Below are positions 8,696 through 16,053 of a stretch of 30,193 nucleotides of DNA, in pieces. This DNA is from DAIOEK01 sp036746315 (GTDB lineage: Bacteria; Chloroflexota; Anaerolineae; Anaerolineales; Anaerolineaceae). Where the stretch lies: the NCBI GenBank assembly GCA_036746315.1, contig DAIOEK010000037.1, positions 1 through 30,193 of the forward strand, in the 5' to 3' direction. How positions within the stretch are numbered: the stretch's first letter is position 1; every line of letters begins with the position of its first letter. A program made the translations under genes and the position numbers. The notes under the pieces were generated by a model, which saw nothing but the letters and a program-made list of their open reading frames with translations, was not told the origin of the DNA and did no database searches.

Positions 8696-9777
8696 TCTTC
8701 CCTCAGTTCCGCGATGCCGATATTGTAAAGAAACTGGTGGAAAAGATCCATCGAGATACGACCAAACCCTGGGTTCTGATGGAAATTTGTGGCGGTCAGA
8801 CCCATTCCATTATGCAATATGGCATCGACCAATTACTTCCACCTGAGATCGAACTGGTACATGGACCGGGTTGCCCGGTATGCGTCACACCCTTGGAAAT
8901 GATCGACCGGGCAATACACATTGCCCGCCAAAAAGATGTCATCTTCACCTCATACGGTGATATGCTGCGGGTACCCGGAAGCCAGGCAGACCTGTTTTCT
9001 GTGCGTGCCTCGGGGGCTGATGTTCGGGTGGTTTATTCTCCGCTGGATGCAGTACAAATTGCCGCGGAAAACCCCGACAAGCAGGTGGTTTTCTTCGCCA
9101 TTGGCTTTGAGACCACCGCCCCTGCCAACGCTATGAGCGTGCTCAAAGCCAGGGCACAGAGTGTCAGTAATTATTCCGTTCTTGTCTCCCATGTTCGTGT
9201 GCCACAGGCAATCGAATCGATCCTCTCTTCACCGATCAATCGGGTGCAGGGTTTTTTGGCCGCCGGGCACGTTTGCGCGGTAATGGGCTACTGGGAATAT
9301 CTGCAAATTCCAGCAAAATACCGGGTTCCGATTGTCATTACCGGTTTTGAACCGGTGGATATTTTGCGCGGCATTTCCCGCTGTGTTACTTTGCTCGAAA
9401 AGGGCGAATTCGTCGTGGATAATGCCTACGAGCGGACCGTGACCGAAGCGGGCAATAAGGCCGCTCAGAACATCATCAATCGTGTATTTGCCACCTCAGA
9501 TCGCGCCTGGAGGGGCATTGGTGTGATTCCCGATAGCGGATACGCTTTGCGCCCTGAATATGCCGATTTCAACGCAGAGACCAAGTTTGATGTGGATGCC
9601 ATACAAACCAGGGAGAATGAAATCTGCATTGCCGGGCAGATCTTGCTGGGTGTGAAAAAGCCGCTGGATTGCCCTGTATTTGGAACATTATGTACGCCAT
9701 CTTCTCCCATCGGTGCGCCGATGGTATCCAACGAGGGTGCCTGCTCTGCTTATTTCAGGTATCGCAAGGAGAACTAG
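8692..9777 (+). CDS. hypD: HypD, Fe-S scaffold for Fe(CN)2CO assembly
   Basis: 361-residue HypD. It holds a 4Fe-4S cluster and, with HypC and HypE, assembles the Fe(CN)2CO moiety. Motifs seen: MEICGGQTHS with C33; HGPGCPVCVTP with C61 and C64; GFETTAPA; GHVCAVMG; and a C-terminal Cys-rich region (CPVFGTLC and EGACSAY) that supplies cluster ligands in this family. The start is GTG 8692, overlapping the hypC stop by 4 bases; no better ATG is near and the N-terminus matches the family length. A CAAGGAGAAC at its 3' end serves as ribosome site for hypE. Confidence 0.95.
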   Translation: MIFPQFRDADIVKKLVEKIHRDTTKPWVLMEICGGQTHSIMQYGIDQLLPPEIELVHGPGCPVCVTPLEMIDRAIHIARQKDVIFTSYGDMLRVPGSQADLFSVRASGADVRVVYSPLDAVQIAAENPDKQVVFFAIGFETTAPANAMSVLKARAQSVSNYSVLVSHVRVPQAIESILSSPINRVQGFLAAGHVCAVMGYWEYLQIPAKYRVPIVITGFEPVDILRGISRCVTLLEKGEFVVDNAYERTVTEAGNKAAQNIINRVFATSDRAWRGIGVIPDSGYALRPEYADFNAETKFDVDAIQTRENEICIAGQILLGVKKPLDCPVFGTLCTPSSPIGAPMVSNEGACSAYFRYRKEN

Positions 9778-10842
9778 ATGAATGCTGATCTTTCTCAGGG
9801 ACCGGTATGCCCGGTTCCGTTGCAGCACCACGATACCATTATTCTCGGGCATGGCAGCGGCGGTACATTATCGCACGAACTGATTACCGGTGTGTTTGGC
9901 AAATACTTCCACAATCCGCTGTTGGATCAGGGTGATGATTCCGCCCGGTTCGATTTGCTGTCACCTGCAAATAAACTGGCCATCACCACCGATTCGCATA
10001 TTGTTACACCGCTTTTCTTTCCCGGTGGTGATATCGGACGTCTGGCGGTTTGCGGCACGGTAAATGATCTCGCCATGAATGGCGCTATTCCCCGTTTTCT
10101 TACTGCCGGGTTTATCCTTGAAGAAGGGTTGGAGATTGCCACGCTGGAAAGAGTGCTTCAGTCGATGGCGGATGCCGCCCGCGAGGCGGGAGTGGAGATC
10201 GCCGCTGGGGATACCAAGGTGGTCGAAAAAGGGAAAGCCGACCGGATTTTTATCAACACCAGCGGTATAGGTGAAATTCCTCCGGAAAGAGGCGTCATAT
10301 CCGGCAACAACGCTCAACCGGGCGATGCCATCATTCTTACCGGCAGTATTGGTGATCATGGTATCGCGGTAATGGCTGCACGGAATGACCTTTCACTGGA
10401 GATGGATGTAAAGTCGGACGTTGCCCCTTTGAATAAAATGATCGATGGGTTGTATGATTTGGGCGTGAATATTCACGTGTTGCGTGACCCCACCCGTGGC
10501 GGAGTGGGTACTACGCTAAATGAAATTGCCGGGCAAAGCCAGGCGTCATTGCATATTCATGAAGAAAAACTGCCGATTCTGCCAGCCGTTGCTGCCGCCT
10601 GTGAGATGTTAGGGTTCGATCCGTTATATGTCGCCAATGAAGGCAAAGCCATCATCATCTGTCCGGCTGACCGGGCAAATACGGTATTGGCTTCCCTGAA
10701 GGGACACTTTTACGGGCAGCATGCAGCCATCATTGGCGAAGTCCTCACCGATTACCCCGGAAAAGTTATCATGCACACCCTGTACGGATCCTCCAGGCTG
10801 GTGCCCATGTTGAGTGGGGAGCTTTTGCCCCGAATTTGCTGA
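9778..10842 (+). CDS. hypE: HypE, carbamoyl dehydratase producing the cyanide ligand
   Basis: 354-residue HypE of the PurM/SelD-like ATP-dependent family. It dehydrates the thiocarbamate made by HypF to a thiocyanate on its own C-terminal cysteine and donates cyanide to the HypCD complex. The sequence shows the N-terminal ILGHGSGGTLSHEL, the ATP-site stretch DDSARF, the AGDTKVVEKG segment, the RDPTRGGVG turn, and the diagnostic terminal residues PRIC, so the carbamoyl-acceptor Cys is intact. The ATG follows the hypD stop without a gap. It is the last gene of the hydrogenase cassette; a 13-bp inverted repeat starts 7 bases after its stop. Confidence 0.96.
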   Translation: MNADLSQGPVCPVPLQHHDTIILGHGSGGTLSHELITGVFGKYFHNPLLDQGDDSARFDLLSPANKLAITTDSHIVTPLFFPGGDIGRLAVCGTVNDLAMNGAIPRFLTAGFILEEGLEIATLERVLQSMADAAREAGVEIAAGDTKVVEKGKADRIFINTSGIGEIPPERGVISGNNAQPGDAIILTGSIGDHGIAVMAARNDLSLEMDVKSDVAPLNKMIDGLYDLGVNIHVLRDPTRGGVGTTLNEIAGQSQASLHIHEEKLPILPAVAAACEMLGFDPLYVANEGKAIIICPADRANTVLASLKGHFYGQHAAIIGEVLTDYPGKVIMHTLYGSSRLVPMLSGELLPRIC

Positions 10843-10848
10843 TCGATG

Positions 10849-10878
10849 AATTTACTTTGTCCCTTGACAAAGTAAATT
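10849..10878. repeat. Perfect 13-bp inverted repeat, candidate operator or hypE-end hairpin
   Basis: Left arm AATTTACTTTGTC (10849-10861), 4-base loop, right arm GACAAAGTAAATT (10866-10878). It begins 7 bases after the hypE stop and contains the -35 box of the next promoter. No T-run follows, so an operator for a DNA-binding dimer is at least as likely as a terminator. The role is inferred. Confidence 0.65.
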
Positions 10879-10892
10879 ACAACCTGCATACT
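10864..10892 (+). promoter_or_regulatory. Candidate sigma70-type promoter for the methyltransferase/PIG-L pair
   Basis: TTGACA at 10864-10869, 17-base spacer, CATACT at 10887-10892 (4 of 6 to consensus). It would start transcription near 10899, shortly before GAGGAAAA and the ATG at 10923. The perfect -35 box overlaps the inverted repeat at 10849-10878. Confidence 0.55.
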
Positions 10893-10922
10893 TACGGCTA
10901 CACTATTCATAGACGAGGAAAA

Positions 10923-11726
10923 ATGAAAATTAATTATCAGGAAACCACCAGTGATCTGCTTACTCGCATTGATATCCACAACAAATTTGGCGCTCGGGAT
11001 ATCGACCAATGGATGCTGGAAGTACTGAACCTGCAGAAGGGCACCAAAATCCTGGATGTTGGTTGTGGTGCTGGGAAGCAGTGCTTTTCTTTCTACAACT
11101 TTCTGGAAGGCGATTGCGATATCACCGGCGGTGATGTAAATGCGGAACTGCTCAAACAGGCGGTGGCGGAAAATCCCCAAAAAGCGGACAACAAAGTTAA
11201 ATTTATGGAATTGGATTTTAACAAGAAATTTGACCTTCCCTCCGATGCCTTTGACCTCCTGTCCTGCTGCTTTGCCATCTACTATGCCGAGGATATTCCG
11301 GCTACCATTCGCGAAATGCACCGCGTTTTGAAGCCGGGCGGACGTTTGTTCACCACCGGTCCCATGCCTACCAATAAGCAGGTCTTTTATGATGTGATCC
11401 GCGAAGCAACCGGAAAACCCATCCCCCCCATGCCGGGTTCCTCCAGGTATGGCAGTGAGATCCTGACATCGGTTAAAAATACATTCAGCAGCGTTGATCT
11501 TGAACTGTTTGAAAATCCCCTGACTTTCAACGAAGTCAAACCTTTTGTCGATTACACCCGTGCATCTTTAGCTGAAGATCGAAAATTGTGGACCAGTCTT
11601 TTCTCTACCAAGGAAGAATTTGAAGCCCTCATGTCTTCCATAGCCGCTGTCGCCGAAAAACGCATTCGTCAGGATGGCAAACTGGTAATGACCAAGGTCG
11701 TGGGCGGAATTATCGCCGCCAAATAG
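10923..11726 (+). CDS. Class I SAM-dependent methyltransferase (Methyltransf_11-like)
   Basis: 267-residue Rossmann-fold methyltransferase; the substrate is not recognisable. Motif I is LDVGCGAG (residues about 44-51), an acidic residue follows in GGDVNAELL, and the post-motif stretch MHRVLKPGGRLFTTGP is typical of small-molecule or sugar methyltransferases. The ATG at 10923 has GAGGAAAA just upstream; the frame stays open to 10836 but that part lies over the inverted repeat and promoter. No signal peptide or membrane segment is visible, so it is cytoplasmic. The PIG-L gene begins 8 bases after its stop, suggesting joint modification of one amino-sugar-bearing substrate. That link is inference. 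Confidence 0.8.
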   Translation: MKINYQETTSDLLTRIDIHNKFGARDIDQWMLEVLNLQKGTKILDVGCGAGKQCFSFYNFLEGDCDITGGDVNAELLKQAVAENPQKADNKVKFMELDFNKKFDLPSDAFDLLSCCFAIYYAEDIPATIREMHRVLKPGGRLFTTGPMPTNKQVFYDVIREATGKPIPPMPGSSRYGSEILTSVKNTFSSVDLELFENPLTFNEVKPFVDYTRASLAEDRKLWTSLFSTKEEFEALMSSIAAVAEKRIRQDGKLVMTKVVGGIIAAK

Positions 11727-11734
11727 GATCGTGT

Positions 11735-12367
11735 ATGAATTTTTTCGGAAAGAGAATCCTCTTCGTCGGTGCCCATCCGGATGATATTGAACTTGGTTGT
11801 GGCGCACTGATAGCACATATTGCCAATCGTGCAGAGATTCGCTGCCTTACTCTGAGCAATAATCAAAAGAATCCTGCCCTGAAAGACTTGGTCTCCGAGC
11901 ATTACCGCAGCATGGAATTGCTTGGCATAGATAGGGAACACGTCGTGCTTGGACAGTTTGAAACGCGCAAGTTTCAAGATCAGCGCCAGGAGATTCTGGA
12001 ATATCTGATCAAACAAAATCAAGGCTTTCAGCCCGATATTGTGTTTACCCACACCCGTGCGGATATCCATCAGGACCACAAAACGGTGACGGAGGAAACA
12101 CTGCGCGCTTTCCGCGGTACCACCGTGCTTGGATTCGATGTCATCCGCTCCAGTTATGGGTTCTTCCCAAATTTCCTGGTGGAAGTCACCCGGGCGGATG
12201 TCGATAAAAAGGTGACCGCTTTGGCTGCTTACTCAACGTATAAAACCAAGTATTACTTTGATGAAGAGATTACCCGTGCCACATTAATCAGAAACGGCGC
12301 TCTCGTGGAGCGCCGCTACGCGGAAGGTTTCGAAACTTTGAGAATTATTGGCAGTTTTTCCTGTTGA
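11735..12367 (+). CDS. PIG-L family zinc N-deacetylase
   Basis: 210-residue LmbE/PIG-L type protein. The family removes acetyl groups from N-acetylglucosamine-like units using a zinc ion. Visible motifs: GAHPDDIELGCG near the N-terminus (zinc ligand His plus catalytic Asp pair) and HTRADIHQDH, with the later His ligand, near residues 110-120. It lacks a signal peptide. It follows the methyltransferase by 8 bases and probably shares its transcript; natural substrates could be a sugar nucleotide, a glycolipid or a thiol precursor. Its stop lies 2 bases from the stop of the convergent Rieske gene. An 8-bp hairpin lies in its 3' coding end (12295-12315). Confidence 0.85.
   Translation: MNFFGKRILFVGAHPDDIELGCGALIAHIANRAEIRCLTLSNNQKNPALKDLVSEHYRSMELLGIDREHVVLGQFETRKFQDQRQEILEYLIKQNQGFQPDIVFTHTRADIHQDHKTVTEETLRAFRGTTVLGFDVIRSSYGFFPNFLVEVTRADVDKKVTALAAYSTYKTKYYFDEEITRATLIRNGALVERRYAEGFETLRIIGSFSC
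12295..12315 (-). terminator. Candidate hairpin terminator for the suf operon, inside the convergent PIG-L gene
   Basis: Perfect 8-bp arms CGGCGCTC (12295-12302) and GAGCGCCG (12308-12315) around a 5-base loop. Read on the - strand it lies 55 bases past the Rieske stop and is followed by TTTCTGATT, a weak T-rich tail. The termination role is inferred, and it could equally be a coding coincidence. Confidence 0.35.
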
Positions 12368-12369
12368 GA

Positions 12370-12720
12370 CTATAGCGGGAAACCTACAAGTATCTTTCCA
12401 TCTTTGATTTGAACTGGAAATGCCGGTATGTCTTCCACAGCCGGCATTTTTGTTGCTTTTCCGCTGGTCAAATCGAACCTGGCGCCGTGCCGCGGACAGA
12501 TGATCTCGCAATCCTCCACCTCGCCGTCGCCGACCGGACCGTCGTCGTGGCTGCACTTGTCGGCAATGGCAAAATACTGCTCCCCCATATGCAGCAGCAC
12601 AACAGATGTATCCCCAACGACAAAGAACAGCCGCTCTCCGGCAGGCAGTTCATCCACGCTGCATATCTCCAGATACTGCAATTCCGCTTCGGGCTTTGTG
12701 TGATAGTTATACATGCTCAC
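12370..12720 (-). CDS. Rieske 2Fe-2S ferredoxin at the end of the suf operon
   Basis: 116-residue soluble Rieske-type ferredoxin of the non-haem-oxygenase family. The cluster ligands are complete: C56 and H58 (CSHDD) and C75 and H78 (CPRHG). It should carry one electron between cytoplasmic partners; no membrane anchor or Tat signal is present, so it is not a bc1-type Rieske protein. The start is GTG 12720, which overlaps the sufU TGA (GTGA on the - strand); an ATG two codons further is the alternative. Coupling to sufU suggests a role in iron-sulfur assembly, perhaps as electron donor or as a client. That is inference; Rieske genes of this kind are sometimes mislabelled nitrite reductase small subunit. 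Confidence 0.87.
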   Translation of the reverse strand: MSMYNYHTKPEAELQYLEICSVDELPAGERLFFVVGDTSVVLLHMGEQYFAIADKCSHDDGPVGDGEVEDCEIICPRHGARFDLTSGKATKMPAVEDIPAFPVQIKDGKILVGFPL

Positions 12721-13103
12721 GCTTCATCGTCAAAGTTGATGCCATACACTCCCGCCTTGATCACCTTCAAAGGCAGCAGGGCACATTTTAATCGCACCGG
12801 ACCCAGGTCGATGCCCAGCAGGTCCAGAATATCCTGCTTTTCGAGGTGCTTGATCTCTTCGATGTTTTTGCCGATGATCGATTCCAGCAGCAGGTCCGTA
12901 CTGGCTTGGGAAATTGCGCAGCCATGTCCGGTAAAGGCGGCTTCGGTTACGATTCCATCTTTATCTACGCGCAGGTCTATCCGAATATGATCGCCGCACA
13001 ATGGATTTTCATCCTCATAAGAATAATCGTGCGGGTCCAGTTCACCGTGATAGCTCGGATTTTTGTAATGTTCCAATATTACTTCACGATAGAGATCGTC
13101 CAT
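12717..13103 (-). CDS. sufU: SufU, zinc-dependent sulfurtransferase partner of SufS
   Basis: 128-residue IscU/SufU-fold protein. In SufS/SufU systems it takes persulfide sulfur from SufS and passes it to SufBCD. Visible zinc and sulfur-accepting residues: C36 and D38 in LCGDHI, C62 in TGHGCAISQ, and C107 in RLKCALLPL, the arrangement expected of SufU. The start is ATG 13103, beginning MDDLYREVILEHYKNP; the frame is open about 70 residues further upstream, but that part overlaps sufS and does not resemble the family. It sits 13 bases after sufS and overlaps the Rieske gene, so three consecutive products are probably made together. Confidence 0.93.
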   Translation of the reverse strand: MDDLYREVILEHYKNPSYHGELDPHDYSYEDENPLCGDHIRIDLRVDKDGIVTEAAFTGHGCAISQASTDLLLESIIGKNIEEIKHLEKQDILDLLGIDLGPVRLKCALLPLKVIKAGVYGINFDDEA

Positions 13104-13116
13104 AAATAAATATGCC

Positions 13117-14340
13117 CTATCCTCCAAATGTCTTTTTAACTTTCCAAATCCCCTGCACCAGCTTCTCGACATCCTCGAAATCGTTGTAGATGTAGAAACT
13201 TGCACGGCTGGTGGCTGGTAATCCAAATTTCTCGTGTAAGGGCATGGCGCAGTGATGACCAGCCCGCACCGCGATCCCGTCATAATCAAGTATCTGCGCA
13301 ACGTCGTGCGGATGCACCCCATCTACAACAAATGCAGCCACGGCGCCTTTCTTGTCCGCCGTTGGCCCGATGACCTTCACCCCTGGAATTTCTTCCATTC
13401 GCTCCAGCACATGCTGAATGAGGGCTGCCTCGTGCTTGTGCACATTTTCCATGCCCAACGCGGAAAGGTAGTCGATTGCCGCTCCGAAACCGATCCCTTC
13501 GGCAATAGCGGGTGTACCGGCTTCGAATTTGTGCGGCAGTTCATTCGCGGTGAAGCTGCGCAGCTTCACCTGTTTGATCATGTCACCGCCGCCCAAAAAC
13601 GGCGGCATGGCTGCCAGCAGCGCCTGTTTGCCGAAAAGTGCCCCAATCCCGGTGGGACCGAGCATTTTGTGCGCCGAAAAAGCCAGAAAATCAACGTCCA
13701 GATCCTGAACATCCACCGTCATGTGCGGGACGGATTGCGCACCGTCAACCAATACCAGTGCGCCTGCCTGGTGGGCTGATTGCGTCATTGCTTTCACCGG
13801 GTTGACTGTGCCCAACACATTGGACATGTGTGTGAATGCCACTAGTTTGGGTTGCAAGCTGAGCAATTGCTGGTAGGCTTCGCGATCGAGCACACCGTCA
13901 CTGTCCACGGGAACAAATTCCAGTTGCAGTTCTTTTTCCGCTGCCAGCATTTGCCAGGGGACCAGATTGGAATGGTGTTCCATCTCCGTCAGCAGGATCA
14001 CATCACCTTTTTTTAAGTTGCTGCGTCCCCAACTGTGCGCAACCAGGTTGATGGATTCGGTGGCATTTCGCGTGAAAATGATTTCAGCGGATTTCTCGGC
14101 ATGTACAAATGCGGCGATCTTTTTTCTTGCCAGCTCATAGGCAGCCGTCGCTTCTTCCGCCAGAGTGTGCACACCGCGATGGATGTTAGCGTTGTAATAC
14201 TGGTAGTAATGAGACATCGCCTGGATGACCTGCACCGGCTTCTGGGATGTTGCCGCTGAATCCAGGTAGGTTAATGGAATTCCAGGTCGGATTTCACGTT
14301 GCAGAACGGGGAAATCAGCCTTGCTCGAATGAATATCCAT
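13117..14340 (-). CDS. sufS: SufS, group II cysteine desulfurase
   Basis: 407-residue PLP enzyme that takes sulfur from L-cysteine for Fe-S cluster assembly. PLP lysine is K225 in FSAHKMLGPTG, with DGAQSVPH upstream; the persulfide-forming Cys is C364 in RAGHHCAMPLH; R379 in ATSRAS is the substrate-carboxylate arginine position. The length is typical. The start at ATG 14340 (MDIHSSKADFPVL) has GGAAG upstream; the open frame beyond it overlaps the 98-residue gene and is not homologous. The adjacent sufU rather than sufE indicates a SufS-SufU pair, as in Firmicutes-type systems. Confidence 0.95.
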   Translation of the reverse strand: MDIHSSKADFPVLQREIRPGIPLTYLDSAATSQKPVQVIQAMSHYYQYYNANIHRGVHTLAEEATAAYELARKKIAAFVHAEKSAEIIFTRNATESINLVAHSWGRSNLKKGDVILLTEMEHHSNLVPWQMLAAEKELQLEFVPVDSDGVLDREAYQQLLSLQPKLVAFTHMSNVLGTVNPVKAMTQSAHQAGALVLVDGAQSVPHMTVDVQDLDVDFLAFSAHKMLGPTGIGALFGKQALLAAMPPFLGGGDMIKQVKLRSFTANELPHKFEAGTPAIAEGIGFGAAIDYLSALGMENVHKHEAALIQHVLERMEEIPGVKVIGPTADKKGAVAAFVVDGVHPHDVAQILDYDGIAVRAGHHCAMPLHEKFGLPATSRASFYIYNDFEDVEKLVQGIWKVKKTFGG

Positions 14341-14354
14341 GAATAGCTTCCAAC

Positions 14355-14651
14355 TTAATAGTCGATCATCTTGCTTTGTTCGCTTTTGGCTTTTGATTGA
14401 CCGGGGCGCAGATGTTCGGAATTTTGCGGGAACCAGAGAATATGATCCGGCACCATCCATCCGTCTGTCAGGAAAACATTGGACCTGAACTGCACCGCCA
14501 CCATTTTTGCATCTACCTGTACCACAATACCCTTCAGCCAGCCGCGAATTCGCTCGCTGCCTTTTTCATGATCGCAAAAAACCTCAACCTGGTCTCCCAC
14601 ATCGTAGGAATACTCCGGTTCCGGCGCCTTCATAAACTGGAATTGACCCAT
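14355..14651 (-). CDS. Unknown small protein between sufD and sufS
   Basis: 98-residue protein that I cannot assign. It starts at ATG 14651 with GGGAGAG upstream, 27 bases after sufD, and ends 14 bases before sufS, so it sits in the operon as a real gene. The centre reads as short beta strands: VGDQVEVFCDHE, RGWLKGIVVQVD, MVAVQFRSN, then GWMVPDHILWFPQ and EHLRP. That pattern suggests a small SH3- or Tudor-like barrel, but this is a guess from strand rhythm. There is one Cys only, so it is not a cluster protein by itself. The C-terminal 15 residues are Lys/Ser-rich and likely disordered. No signal peptide or membrane segment. Confidence 0.7.
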   Translation of the reverse strand: MGQFQFMKAPEPEYSYDVGDQVEVFCDHEKGSERIRGWLKGIVVQVDAKMVAVQFRSNVFLTDGWMVPDHILWFPQNSEHLRPGQSKAKSEQSKMIDY

Positions 14652-14678
14652 ACTGACTCTCCCAATGCGCAGATGTAC

Positions 14679-16028
14679 TTATAAAGAAATTGTATTCATT
14701 TTTTGCAGAATTGCCTGCCTAAAACGTTCCTGAACTCCCTCAAATGGGATGCGCTCCATGATCGGCTCAAAAAAGCCGTCTACGATCAACCGCTTGGCAT
14801 CAGCCGCCGGTAAACCTCTTGCCATCAGGTAATAGGTCTGTTCTTCGTCGATCTTTCCGACCGTTGCACCATGTGTGCACCTGACATCATCGGCAAGAAT
14901 TTCAAGCCCTGGAATCGAATCCGCGCGCGCATCTTTGGAAAGCACCAGGTTGCGGTTTGCCTGGTAGCCGTCGGTCTTTTCCGCTCCGGGGGCAACATAG
15001 ATCATCCCCTGCCATACCGACCGGCTCTTTCCGGTCATCGCGCCCTTATACAGCAGATCGCTGGTGGTATTGGGCACCAGGTGATTTTGTTGGGTATCAT
15101 GGTCGAAATGTTGATCCCCTTCAGTGAAATAGAAACCTGAAGCCTTGATCGTCGACCCACTGCCCGCCATGTTGAAATCCGTAAAATCCTTGGTGGTTTG
15201 GCTTCCCAGAGCGCCCAAAATCCATTCAACCTGTGCGTTTTCCTGTGCGATCACCCGCTGATGGCTGATGTTCCATACATCGCTTCCCCAGGATTGCAAT
15301 TCCACCATTTTTAGGTGCGCATTCGGTCCCGCGTACACTTCCACAATTCCGCTATGGAAAAAGTGCTCTTTCGCTTCCTGCGATGAAGCATACTCGTGCA
15401 CATAGGTTACCTCGGCGCCTTCCTCCAACCAGATCAAAATGCGGGAAAAATGAATGGTCATATCGCCGCCCGCCCAAAAAATGCCGTGCAGTGGATGTTC
15501 CACCTTTACTCCAGCCGGAACATATAACAGAATGCCGTTCTGGGCGAAAGCAGTATTCAATGCGGCAAATTTGCCATCCGAAGCCGGCACAATACTGCCC
15601 AGTTTATCCAGCAAAAGCTCGGGATAGCTCTCCAATGCCTGCTTGATCGGTGCAAAGATAACGCCCTGGCGGATGTATAGATCGGCCAGGGTAGCTTCTT
15701 TGTGGTGCGGCTGCACAACAACCTGTCCATCCAGGATATCCCCTGCCGGCGGTTGCAATAACATCTGATCAATTGCCGGGACTTCGTCCCGATCGAAACA
15801 GAAACGGTATTGTGCACTTCTCAGCCCGGATAGGCTGGTTCTCCGCCATGCTTCGTCCTTGTCGGTCGGAAAGGGCAGAGATTTGTATATATTCCATGCT
15901 TGAATGCGCTTTTCATCCAGTGCTCTATTTCCGCCCAACGGCAGATCGCTTTCTCCAAAAGAAAACTCCTGCGTCCCGCGTGATGTTGCGGTAATGGTTC
16001 GTTTTACGATTATGGGTGCTTCAATCAT
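14679..16028 (-). CDS. sufD: SufD, Fe-S assembly scaffold subunit
   Basis: 449-residue SufD that forms the SufBC2D scaffold with SufB and SufC. The C-terminal beta-helix signature is clear: SIPGLEILADDVRCTHGAT, with C384 and H386 (the conserved His position of SufD at the SufB interface), then YYLMARGLPAADAKRLIVDGF. The N-terminal third is divergent, as usual in SufD. The ATG at 16028 has GGAAG with a suitable spacer. It lies 25 bases downstream of sufB on the same strand. It lacks the catalytic Cys/Glu pair of SufB, which separates the paralogues. Confidence 0.93.
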   Translation of the reverse strand: MIEAPIIVKRTITATSRGTQEFSFGESDLPLGGNRALDEKRIQAWNIYKSLPFPTDKDEAWRRTSLSGLRSAQYRFCFDRDEVPAIDQMLLQPPAGDILDGQVVVQPHHKEATLADLYIRQGVIFAPIKQALESYPELLLDKLGSIVPASDGKFAALNTAFAQNGILLYVPAGVKVEHPLHGIFWAGGDMTIHFSRILIWLEEGAEVTYVHEYASSQEAKEHFFHSGIVEVYAGPNAHLKMVELQSWGSDVWNISHQRVIAQENAQVEWILGALGSQTTKDFTDFNMAGSGSTIKASGFYFTEGDQHFDHDTQQNHLVPNTTSDLLYKGAMTGKSRSVWQGMIYVAPGAEKTDGYQANRNLVLSKDARADSIPGLEILADDVRCTHGATVGKIDEEQTYYLMARGLPAADAKRLIVDGFFEPIMERIPFEGVQERFRQAILQKMNTISL

Positions 16029-16053
16029 CTTTTATCTTCCACAGTGTCATATT

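Noticed and set aside
625..10842. Hydrogenase genes as part of respiratory complex I or a membrane-bound uptake hydrogenase
   Set aside because: HoxY lacks a signal peptide and extra clusters, HoxH motifs fit the NAD-linked group, and no membrane subunit is in the cluster.
10836..10922. Upstream extension of the methyltransferase by 29 codons
   Set aside because: It crosses the inverted repeat and the promoter, and the ribosome site is right before ATG 10923.
12717..13322. A 201-residue version of SufU
   Set aside because: The first 73 residues overlap sufS and are unlike the family; MDDLYREVILEHY at 13103 is the normal SufU start.
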